A stretch of 64,000 nucleotides of DNA from assembly GCA_035543115.1 (NCBI GenBank), contig DATKKF010000008.1, positions 13,315 through 77,314 of the forward strand, given 5' to 3'. The stretch is from RPRB01 sp035543115. Lineage in GTDB: Bacteria; Myxococcota; Myxococcia; Myxococcales; Myxococcaceae. Below the pieces are notes generated by a model. The model saw nothing but the letters and a program-made list of their open reading frames with translations, made no database searches and was not told the DNA's origin. The position numbers were made by a program, and so were the translations under genes. Positions 8,732-15,742 of the stretch are shown here, piece after piece. Every line of letters starts with the position of its first letter. Position 1 is the first letter of the stretch.

Positions 8732-10090
8732 ATGCCCAGGCGCCTTCCACTGTTCGCCACCGCCGCCCGCGGCACCGAGGACCTCCTCGCCGAGGAGCTG
8801 ACCGAGCTCGGCGCGGCCAGGGTTCGCGCGGATCGCGGAGGCGTCCGGTTCCTCGCCAACCTGAACGAGGCGCTTCGCATCGCGCTCTGGTCGCGCATCG
8901 CGATGCGGCTCTTGTGGCCGCTGGCCGAGGCGGAGGCGCGCGGGGCCGAGGGTCTCTACGACGCGGCGCACGAGGTGCCCTGGGAGGAGCACCTCGACCC
9001 GGGCGCAACCTTCGCGGTCGAGGCCACGCTGCGAGACTCGGAGCACACCCATTCCGGTTTCGTCGCGCTGAAGATCAAGGACGCCATCGTGGACCGGCTC
9101 CGGGAGAAGCGCGGCCGCCGGCCCGACGTCGACACCCGCCGGCCCGACGTGCGGGTGGTGGCCCACCTGGCCGGAACCCACCTCTCGCTCTCCCTCGACG
9201 TGGCCGGCGCGCCGCTGAACCAGCGCGGCTACCGGGTGCGGCCCACCGTGGCGCCGCTCAAGGAGACGCTCGCCGCCGCCATCCTCCGCGCCGTCCGCTA
9301 CACCGGGGACGAGCCGCTGGTGGACCCGATGTGCGGCTCGGGCACCTTCCTGGTCGAGGCGGGGCTCATCGCCGTGCGCCGGGCGCCCAGCGTCCATCGC
9401 ACCTTCGGCATCGAGCGCTGGCCCTCACTCGGCGATGAGGCACGGGCCACGCTGGACCGGCTCCGTGCCGAGGCACGGGCCCACGAGCGACGGGCCCCGT
9501 TCCCCATCCGCGGATTCGACCGGAATGCCGAGGCGCTCGAGGCGGCCCGGGCGAACGTCCGCGCGTCCCGGCTGGAGCGGGAGATCTCGCTCGCCGAGGC
9601 CGACGCCACCCGCGCGCTCCCCCTCGGGGACCTCGACCACGGGCTCCTGGTCACCAACCCGCCGTACGGCGACCGGCTCACCCAAGGCGGGCAGAAGGGG
9701 ATGAAGACCTTCTACTTCCACCTCGGAGAGCGCCTGGGCAACCTCGCCGGCTTCAGGCTGGCCATCCTCTCCGGCAACCCGGCATTCGAGGCCGCGTTCC
9801 ACCACCGGCCGCTCCGCCGGCGTCCGCTCTGGAACGGCCCCATCGAGTGCACCTTGCTCGAGTATGCGGCGCGCTCGCGGAGCGGCGCAGGGGCACTGCA
9901 GGTTCCGGCTCACGCGCGCCGCGGATCGGGCTCAGACCCGCGGCTCGCCTCGCCGGAGCAGCCGGCCGATGTTCCCCCGGTGCGTCCAGAGCATCGCCAG
10001 GAACAGCATCGAGGTCAGCACGGCAGCGGTGGGCGGCGTGCCCGGCACCAGCCACGCCACCCCGACGGCGACGAGCCCGGCGAGCAGTGA
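8732..10090 (+). CDS. THUMP-domain class I SAM-dependent RNA methyltransferase (RlmL/YpsC family)
   Basis: Predicted to methylate guanine-N2 in 23S rRNA. Starts LPLFATAARGTEDLLAEEL, the classic family N-terminus; a THUMP region follows to about residue 150. The methyltransferase part has KETLAAAILR, the SAM-binding DPMCGSGTFLVEA (about 199-211) and catalytic NPPYG (about 308-312), then the final IECTLLEYAAR strand near residue 387. The remaining ~60 residues are Arg/Pro/Gln-rich, have no family resemblance and run 159 bases antisense into plsY. The true C-terminus is probably near 9890-9900 and a missing stop or small frameshift is suspected. Confidence 0.88.
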   Translation: MPRRLPLFATAARGTEDLLAEELTELGAARVRADRGGVRFLANLNEALRIALWSRIAMRLLWPLAEAEARGAEGLYDAAHEVPWEEHLDPGATFAVEATLRDSEHTHSGFVALKIKDAIVDRLREKRGRRPDVDTRRPDVRVVAHLAGTHLSLSLDVAGAPLNQRGYRVRPTVAPLKETLAAAILRAVRYTGDEPLVDPMCGSGTFLVEAGLIAVRRAPSVHRTFGIERWPSLGDEARATLDRLRAEARAHERRAPFPIRGFDRNAEALEAARANVRASRLEREISLAEADATRALPLGDLDHGLLVTNPPYGDRLTQGGQKGMKTFYFHLGERLGNLAGFRLAILSGNPAFEAAFHHRPLRRRPLWNGPIECTLLEYAARSRSGAGALQVPAHARRGSGSDPRLASPEQPADVPPVRPEHRQEQHRGQHGSGGRRARHQPRHPDGDEPGEQ

Positions 10091-10513
10091 GCCCACCGAG
10101 CTGACGCGCAGCGCGGCGAGGACGACGGCGTAGGTCAGCGCGCCGGCGAGCGCCGCCCGGGGCGCCAGCACCGCCAGGACCCCCAGCGCCGTGGCCACGC
10201 CCTTCCCTCCCCGGAACCCGAGCCAGGGCGGGGCGACGTGTCCGGCGACCGCCGCCAGGCCGACCGCGGCGGGCACCACCGGGCTCGGCGCCACCGCGCG
10301 GGCCAGCAAGACCGGAAGGGCACCCTTGAGCGCGTCGAGCAGGAGCACCAGGGCTCCGAGCCCCTTTCCGGCGACCCGGGCCACGTTGGTGGCGCCGATG
10401 TTGCCGCTCCCGCGCTGGCGAACGTCCACCCCGTGCGCAGCGCGGACCAGGAGCAGCCCGAACGGGATGCTCCCCGAGAGGTACCCGAGCAGCACCAGGC
10501 CTGCGGAGATCAT
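9932..10513 (-). CDS. plsY: Acyl-phosphate:glycerol-3-phosphate acyltransferase
   Basis: PlsY is an integral inner-membrane enzyme that acylates glycerol-3-phosphate from acyl-phosphate, the first step of phospholipid synthesis. The 193-residue protein has the three PlsY motifs: SGSIPFGLLL (motif 1), RGSGNIGATNVARV (with the glycine-rich phosphate loop), and FRGGKGVATALGVL, plus LWTHRGNIGRLLRGE-like C-terminal motif. About five to seven membrane spans are evident. The ATG overlaps the stop of the upstream DUF2752 gene by 4 bases (ATGA), suggesting translational coupling. Confidence 0.95.
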   Translation of the reverse strand: MISAGLVLLGYLSGSIPFGLLLVRAAHGVDVRQRGSGNIGATNVARVAGKGLGALVLLLDALKGALPVLLARAVAPSPVVPAAVGLAAVAGHVAPPWLGFRGGKGVATALGVLAVLAPRAALAGALTYAVVLAALRVSSVGSLLAGLVAVGVAWLVPGTPPTAAVLTSMLFLAMLWTHRGNIGRLLRRGEPRV

Positions 10514-10932
10514 CGCCAGCCGTGACGCGTCTGGACGATCACCAAGGCGTAGTTCGCCATCAGAGCCGCCACCAGCGCCGCGCGGCCGGCGCGGGCCTCG
10601 CGCGCCGAGAGCTGCGGCACCGGGAGCGACAGCCGGAACATCCACTGGAGCAGCCCCAGCACGGCGGCCGCGGCGAGGAGGCAGCCGGCCAGCGCCCCGA
10701 GCGGGTTGGACTCGAACGCGAAGCCGAATCGAAGGTGGGCGAGCCCGTCCGCGGCCCGGGTCAGCCCGCATCCCGGGCACGGCCAGCCGGTGTGCTCGCG
10801 GAACGCGCAGCGCCAGAACGGAAGCCTGGCCACGGGCACGAAGCGGGCGACGAGCAGTCCCATCACGCCGAGCAGGCCCAGGGCGTGGAGGAGCGTGAAG
10901 CGTCGCTCGCGTGGCGTCCAGTGGAGCGTCAT
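10510..10932 (-). CDS. DUF2752 membrane protein
   Basis: A 140-residue membrane protein of unknown function. It has the DUF2752 signature: a first TM segment, the conserved CPGCGLTRAADGLAHLRFGFAFESNPLG-type motif around residues 52-78 (Cys-Pro-x-Cys-Gly then Thr-Arg, and a downstream Asn-Pro), then two further TM segments. It overlaps plsY by 4 bases and lies 7 bases after the YIP1-type gene, so the three minus-strand genes are probably one operon involved in membrane matters; that grouping is inference. Confidence 0.82.
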   Translation of the reverse strand: MTLHWTPRERRFTLLHALGLLGVMGLLVARFVPVARLPFWRCAFREHTGWPCPGCGLTRAADGLAHLRFGFAFESNPLGALAGCLLAAAAVLGLLQWMFRLSLPVPQLSAREARAGRAALVAALMANYALVIVQTRHGWR

Positions 10933-10939
10933 CGTCGTC

Positions 10940-11830
10940 CTAGACCGAGGTACCCCCTCCGGTCATGGCGCCGACCATCGCGGCGATGGCGGCGATGAGC
11001 GCGGAGGCGACGAAGGAGCAGCAGCAGCCGAGCAGCAGGAAGGGCAGGAGCACGATGCCCGCCGCCTTCCCCATGGTGGTCTCCTGGAGGCTCGAGATGC
11101 CGAAGATGGCCAGCAGGAGGGAGTAGAGGCTCGCCAGGACGTTGAGGCAGGGCACGACGCCGAGGAGGTTCGGCCCCGCGGCGTAGCAGAGGGCCCGCAC
11201 CGTCGCCCCGTATCCGTTCCGCCCCGCCCCGAAGAGCAGCGCCACCAGGTGGACGATGCCCGCTCCCGCCAGGAGCAGCAGTGGATACACGAGCAGCGAA
11301 AACAGCAGAACGCCGACCCCGGAGCCACCGGAGAACACCCGCATCGCGTTCTCCATCTGCGGGTCCGACCCGACGTTGGGGAGGCTGGATCGGTACACTC
11401 CGAGCCCCACGACGGGGAGGCCCAGCGCGACGGAGATGCCGTGGACGATCCACGCGTAGTACAGCGCCTCGCTCCACGGCACATCAGGTCGGATGCTGGG
11501 GAAGAACCCCTGGGGCGAGAGCACACTGCGCTTCCAGGTCTCGACGAAGCCCTGGACGACGCCGATCTCCCGCCGCCGTTCCCAGGGAGTCAGCTCACGG
11601 TGCCCCGGGATGGGTCCGCCTCCGGGAGGGGGCTCACCGGTGAAGCGACCGGCGCCGAAGCCCGGGCCGGACCCCCCACCGCCCTCCGGGGGCTGTCCCC
11701 ACTGCTCGGGGACGGGCGGCCGCGCGTACGGGTCCGGCACGTCCACCTGCTGCCCACAGCTCGGGCAGAACTGGATGCCGCTCCGGTCCGTGGTGAAGAC
11801 TGTGGAACAGCGCGGGCAGCGGGCTTCCAT
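10940..11830 (-). CDS. Zinc-ribbon YIP1-family membrane protein
   Basis: A 296-residue protein. It has an N-terminal zinc ribbon (Cys5, Cys8, Cys22, Cys25; MEARCPRCSTVF start), a Gly/Pro-rich linker to about residue 75, then a YIP1-like membrane domain: ETWKRSVLSPQGFF...WSEALYYAWIVH leads into five hydrophobic segments. The core reads like bacterial YIP1 proteins (VHLVALLFGAGRNGYGATVRALCYAAGPNLLGVVP), whose function is unknown. A run of four Cys in the fourth or fifth segment (LGCCCSF) is unusual and could be lipidation or metal related. First gene of the DUF2752-plsY operon. Confidence 0.85.
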   Translation of the reverse strand: MEARCPRCSTVFTTDRSGIQFCPSCGQQVDVPDPYARPPVPEQWGQPPEGGGGSGPGFGAGRFTGEPPPGGGPIPGHRELTPWERRREIGVVQGFVETWKRSVLSPQGFFPSIRPDVPWSEALYYAWIVHGISVALGLPVVGLGVYRSSLPNVGSDPQMENAMRVFSGGSGVGVLLFSLLVYPLLLLAGAGIVHLVALLFGAGRNGYGATVRALCYAAGPNLLGVVPCLNVLASLYSLLLAIFGISSLQETTMGKAAGIVLLPFLLLGCCCSFVASALIAAIAAMVGAMTGGGTSV

Positions 11831-11893
11831 CGCGAGCCTCCCAGGAGGACGGGGAGCCTAGACAGCCGCCCTTCTCCGTTGGAAGGTCATTCG

Positions 11894-12433
11894 GTGGCGC
11901 GGGCGTACAGCATGCAGGCGGTGCAGCACGCGGCCTCCCGCGCCATCGAGCTCGTCCACGCATTCCTCCTCGCCGAGGTGGCGGGCTCGCAGGTGCACGA
12001 CGTCCAGGACGACCCCCGCTTCCAGCACCGCGGCGTGGACCTCCTCTGGGAATGCCCCGGCTCCGACGTCCTCGGGGTCGAGGTGAAGGGCGACCGGCAG
12101 GGCGGCCGGCGCGGGACGTACTTCCTCGAGCTGGTCTCGAACGCCGAGAAGGACACGCCGGGGTGCTTCCTCTATAGCCGGGCGGATCTCCTCGCCTACG
12201 TCTTCCTCGACCGCCGGGAGCTGCACCTGCTCCCGCTGCCCCAGGTCCGCGCCTGGTTCCTCGCCCGCGCAAGAGAGTTCCCGCTCCGGCAGGCTCGGAC
12301 GCGCATCGGCCCGGCCCAGTACACGACGGTGGGCGCCACCGTGCCCTCGCGGAGGCTCCTCTCCGAGGTCGAAGGGGCCCGGCGGGTGGAGCTCGCCGCG
12401 GTAGCGTCCAGCGCCGGGCGGACAGCGCGCTGA
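11894..12433 (+). CDS. PD-(D/E)XK nuclease-like stand-alone protein
   Basis: A 179-residue cytoplasmic protein I cannot assign to a named family. After a helix (AIELVHAFLLAEV) comes RGVDLLWECPG...LGVEVKGDRQG, which has the spacing and hydrophobic strands of a PD-(D/E)XK nuclease core (Asp in GVDLLW, then Glu-x-Lys in EVKGD). A Glu follows in TYFLELVSN, then GCFLYSRADLLAYVFLDRRELHLLPL. No other domain is fused. GTG 11894, 7 bases after GGAAGG, was taken as start; ATG 11912 is an alternative. Nuclease activity is inferred from the motif only. It is divergent from the YIP1 gene with a 63-base gap. Confidence 0.6.
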   Translation: MARAYSMQAVQHAASRAIELVHAFLLAEVAGSQVHDVQDDPRFQHRGVDLLWECPGSDVLGVEVKGDRQGGRRGTYFLELVSNAEKDTPGCFLYSRADLLAYVFLDRRELHLLPLPQVRAWFLARAREFPLRQARTRIGPAQYTTVGATVPSRRLLSEVEGARRVELAAVASSAGRTAR

Positions 12434-12451
12434 CCCGCCCACGACGTGGCG
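12434..12451 (+). terminator. Possible hairpin terminator after the PD-(D/E)XK-like gene
   Basis: CCCGCC(C)AC pairs with GTGGCGGG around a 3-base loop directly after the stop codon. There is no U-tract, so support is modest. Confidence 0.3.
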
Positions 12452-12502
12452 GGGGCGTGCTAACGATGCGGGTCCAGGGGAGACGCCCGGGGAGTGTCTT
12501 CG

Positions 12503-13351
12503 ATGCGCGACGTGCTGCTCGCCCTGCCGCTGCTCGCGGCCTGTTCTTCCGGGTTGGGCCTGGGGCCCGATGGCGGCCCGCCCGCCGTGACGTGCGCGTT
12601 GCAGGACGCCGGCGTCCCTTCCTCCGGATTTCCCTCGCCGGTCCCGGGGTGCAGCGCCCCCGCTGGCCCCACCGGCGTGCTGGACCTCGCCGCGCTCGGG
12701 TGGGGGAACCGGGGCGGGGTCCTGGTCGTTCCTGCGGCCCCGCCGGGGGCGCCCCTCCCGGTGGTGTTCGGATTCCACGGTGCTGACGGCGATGGCGAGG
12801 CCGTGCGGGCCCGGCTCGCCCTGGAAGGCCCAGTCGACGGGGGAGCGATCTTCGTCTACCCCAATGCCTCTGCAGGCACCTGGGACGTCGGCGCGGACTC
12901 CGCGGACAGCCGGCTGGTGTCCGCGCTCCTCGACCTGCTCGCGAACCGCTACTGCGTCGACCCCGCGCGGATCTACATCGCGGGATTCAGCGCGGGGGCG
13001 GTCTTCACGCTGTACCTGGGCTGCCACGATCGCGGGACGTTCCGGGCGATGGCCGTCGTGGCCGGCACGGACGCCCGGTTCGACCGGCGGTGCTGCCAGG
13101 GGGCCCTGTCGGCGATCTTCGTCCACGGCACCCAGGACGAGGCCATCCCCTTCACCGAGGGGCGTGCCGCGCTGGCCCACCTGCTCGACCGTGACCAGTG
13201 CACCTCGACCAGCGCAGCGGACGGCCTGCACTGCGTGGCGTATGCCTGTCCGGCGGAGTACCAGGCCGATTTCTGCCAGTGGGCGGGCGACCACGACGTG
13301 CCGGACTGGGCGGGTTGGGAGATCGCCCGGTTCTTCTCGCTCCTCCCCTGA
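12503..13351 (+). CDS. Esterase lipoprotein (PHB-depolymerase/LpqC-like)
   Basis: A 282-residue predicted lipoprotein: short signal peptide with lipobox LLAAC (Cys14). The body is an alpha/beta-hydrolase of the LpqC/poly-hydroxybutyrate-depolymerase type: LPVVFGFHGADGDGEA (oxyanion region), AIFVYPNASAGTW, and the nucleophile elbow YIAGFSAGAVFT with Ser near residue 163; the acid Asp is probably in VHGTQDEAIPF and the His in WAGDHDVPDW. Several paired Cys in the C-terminal third suggest disulfides in an extracytoplasmic protein. ATG 12503 follows GGGGAG at a good distance; GTG 12494 would add three residues. Substrate is not evident. Confidence 0.8.
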   Translation: MRDVLLALPLLAACSSGLGLGPDGGPPAVTCALQDAGVPSSGFPSPVPGCSAPAGPTGVLDLAALGWGNRGGVLVVPAAPPGAPLPVVFGFHGADGDGEAVRARLALEGPVDGGAIFVYPNASAGTWDVGADSADSRLVSALLDLLANRYCVDPARIYIAGFSAGAVFTLYLGCHDRGTFRAMAVVAGTDARFDRRCCQGALSAIFVHGTQDEAIPFTEGRAALAHLLDRDQCTSTSAADGLHCVAYACPAEYQADFCQWAGDHDVPDWAGWEIARFFSLLP

Positions 13352-13366
13352 GCCGGCGGGCGCTCC

Positions 13367-14911
13367 TCAGGCTGCGGGGCGCGGAGCGGGCTGCCCGTCC
13401 ACCCGGGGCCACGCGGTGGACAGTCGCCGCCCGTCGGGCACCCGGGCCCGCAGCGTGGGAGTGCAGCCGCGCTCGACGAAGGCGCGCTTCCAGGCTGAGA
13501 AGTGTCCGCCGGCCCGCCACGCGTCCATCGCCGCCAACCCCGCCTCGGGCCCGCACTGCGCGAGCATGTACTCCACCCAGGCCCACCGGGCCGAGGTGGG
13601 TCGGACCTCGGCCTTCCCCTTGAGCCCCCGGCGGAGGCGGTCCAGCCGGTCGTCGATCTCGCGGATCCCCGCGAAGGGGGCGCCATCCAGAGGTGTGTGC
13701 CGCTTGGCGACGAAGGGCGAGACGCCGAGCGCGACCGGGAGGTGACCGGCGAGCTCCCGGGTGAAGCGGACCAGCTCGTCGACGTCGGCGTCCGTCTCCA
13801 GCGGCAGCCCCACCATCGAGTACACCTTGAGACGCTCCATCCCGGCCGCAGCGGCGAAGCGAGCGGCGCGGACCAGCTGTTCCTCCGAGTGCTTCCGGTC
13901 CACCAGGTCCCGCATCCGCTGGCTGGCCCCATCCGAGGCGACGGTGAGCACCCGGGCGCCGCCGCGGCGGAGCGTCTCCACCAGCTCGTCGGTGAGCCGG
14001 TCCGCCCGCAGCGAGGAGACGCCCACTTCCCGGCCCGAGTCCACCAGCGTCCGGAGGAGCTCGGCGATCCGCGGGTGGTCCGTCACCGCCGCGCCGACCA
14101 GCCCCACCCGCCGCGCCACGGGCGGCACCAGGTCCAGCACGCGCTCGGGTGGAACGGTCCGCATTCCGCCGTTGGTCGTCCGCCGCATCACGCAGTAGTG
14201 ACAGCCGCGGCTGCAGCCCCGCTCCGGCTCGATGAGGAACATCGACGACAGCTCGGTGTGGGGGGTGAGGATCTGCGACCGGGCCGGAAGATGGCTGTCG
14301 TCCGCACGGGCGACGTGGAGCGAGATTCCGCCCCGGCCGGGCACCCGGAAGCCAGCCGTCCGGGACAGGCGGTCGAGGAGCGCGTCCCGGCTGGTCTCCT
14401 CCGCCAGCGCGTCGAGGAGCTGGTGGATGAGCCCGTCGGCCTCGCCCTGGACCAGCAGGTCCACGAAGGGTTCGAGCGGTTCGGGGTTGGAGAAGGTGAG
14501 CGGCCCGCCGGCGACGACCAGGGGCCAGGCGGTGCCTCGCTCCGAGGCCAGCACCGGAAGCCCGGAAAGGCTGAGGACGTCCATCAGCCCCGGCAGCTCG
14601 AGCTCGTAGGCCACCGAGAACGCCAGCACGGGGAGCTCCGCCACCGGTGTGGCGGACTCGAGGGTGAAGAGCGGGGTCCGGCTCTCCCGGAAGGCATCCA
14701 CGTCGTCCGGAAGGAAGGCCCGCTCGGCAGAGGCCCCGGGGTGGGCGTGGACCTCGCGGTAGATGCTCTGGAACCCGAGTGAGCTCATCCCCAGGTGGTA
14801 GGGGCTCGGGTAGCAGAGGGCCACGCGCAGGGGCGCCACCTTGTGCAGAGTTCCCTGCTCGTCGGCGAGCAGGGCCTGGCGGTGCGCGAGGAGGGCCCGG
14901 GGGGAAGTCAC
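13367..14911 (-). CDS. B12-binding-domain radical SAM protein
   Basis: A 514-residue protein. The N-terminal half (about 25-200) reads as a B12-binding-like Rossmann region (LRVALCYPSPYHLGMSSLGFQ and LAFSVAYELELPGLMDVL). The radical SAM core follows with Cys-x3-Cys-x2-Cys in ERGCSRGCHYCVMRRT near residues 230-245, then GLVGAAVTDHPRI, VSSLRADRLTDEL and ERLKVYSMVGLPLETDADV, typical of this class. The substrate is unknown; many relatives are methyltransferases or methylthiotransferases. It faces the esterase gene convergently and is followed on its upstream side by an intergenic hairpin. Confidence 0.9.
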   Translation of the reverse strand: MTSPRALLAHRQALLADEQGTLHKVAPLRVALCYPSPYHLGMSSLGFQSIYREVHAHPGASAERAFLPDDVDAFRESRTPLFTLESATPVAELPVLAFSVAYELELPGLMDVLSLSGLPVLASERGTAWPLVVAGGPLTFSNPEPLEPFVDLLVQGEADGLIHQLLDALAEETSRDALLDRLSRTAGFRVPGRGGISLHVARADDSHLPARSQILTPHTELSSMFLIEPERGCSRGCHYCVMRRTTNGGMRTVPPERVLDLVPPVARRVGLVGAAVTDHPRIAELLRTLVDSGREVGVSSLRADRLTDELVETLRRGGARVLTVASDGASQRMRDLVDRKHSEEQLVRAARFAAAAGMERLKVYSMVGLPLETDADVDELVRFTRELAGHLPVALGVSPFVAKRHTPLDGAPFAGIREIDDRLDRLRRGLKGKAEVRPTSARWAWVEYMLAQCGPEAGLAAMDAWRAGGHFSAWKRAFVERGCTPTLRARVPDGRRLSTAWPRVDGQPAPRPAA

Positions 14912-14973
14912 GAAGAAGACGAGGGCTAACGCGCTCCAGCCGCCCCGTCCAGCAGGCCCCCCGCAAAGACGAA

Positions 14974-15002
14974 CCCCGGTGACCCACAGGGGGCCACCGG
15001 GG
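14974..15002 (-). terminator. Hairpin terminator of the receptor/lipoprotein operon
   Basis: CCCCGGTG (14974-14981) pairs perfectly with CACCGGGG (14995-15002) around a 13-base loop, 19 bases past the lipoprotein stop. Read on the minus strand it is followed by TTCGTCTTTG, a fair U-rich tail. Confidence 0.55.
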
Positions 15003-15020
15003 CTCGGTCACTGCAATCGC

Positions 15021-15713
15021 CTACTGGACCGGCTTCCAGCCGTCGTTGCTCGGGAACTCCCCGACGAAGAAGCAGTAGCCGACGGTCGGCTTGCCCGAGG
15101 CGGCGGTCGCCCAGGCGTCCATGATGCAGTCGGTGTTGTACTTGGAGTTGATGCCCGAGGCGAAGGGCTGCGAGAACGGGTCGCAGTCCTCCTTGGTCGA
15201 GCAAGTCACCGCCGGGTTGAGTGCCTGCATCGTGTAGGCCCGGGTGCACGTCCCGTTGGTGTAGGTGACGTCACCCTTGAACTCCGTGCCGAGGTAGACC
15301 GCCGTGCTCAGGAACTGCAGGTTGGTCACCGCGAAACTCTTGGTGGCGGTCACCTGCATCGTGGTCAAGGTCGGAACGGTGCAGAGGTCACTCGCGTCCG
15401 GGAACTGCGCCGAGAAGTTGCCCTTCCCGTAGATGGCGGCGCTGGGGTTCGGCGGGCTGGGGAGCTTGGACTGCTTCGAGAACGCGACGATGAGCCGGTT
15501 CTCGAAGGGATCGAACTGCCAGAAATCCGCGAAGACGTCCGGCGTATTCGTAGTGGTGCATCCCGTGGCGAGTGCGCCGGCCTGGCTGAACTTGACCAGA
15601 TACGGCCCGTTGGCGGAGCTCTGCAACTGGCAGTCCGCCGCGGTCATGGAGCCACAACCTGTCAGGCCGAGCACTGCGGCACAGACGAGGGTGGTGAGAA
15701 CGGTGCGCGTCAT
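15021..15713 (-). CDS. Lipoprotein downstream of the TonB-dependent receptor
   Basis: A 230-residue lipoprotein I do not recognise. The start MTRTVLTTLVCAAVLGLTGCGS gives a clean signal peptide with lipobox LTGC. The mature part has eight or more Cys, often in pairs expected to form disulfides, and few charged stretches (GNFSAQFPDASDLCTVP, TCSTKEDCDPFSQPF). It lies 29 bases after the receptor stop and likely shares its transcript, so it may be a surface or periplasmic partner for the same ligand; that is inference. An ATG at 15743 overlapping the receptor stop (TAATG) would add ten residues but spoil the signal peptide. Confidence 0.8.
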   Translation of the reverse strand: MTRTVLTTLVCAAVLGLTGCGSMTAADCQLQSSANGPYLVKFSQAGALATGCTTTNTPDVFADFWQFDPFENRLIVAFSKQSKLPSPPNPSAAIYGKGNFSAQFPDASDLCTVPTLTTMQVTATKSFAVTNLQFLSTAVYLGTEFKGDVTYTNGTCTRAYTMQALNPAVTCSTKEDCDPFSQPFASGINSKYNTDCIMDAWATAASGKPTVGYCFFVGEFPSNDGWKPVQ

Positions 15714-15742
15714 GGTCCTTGGATTCCTGTGGAGGGCGTTCA

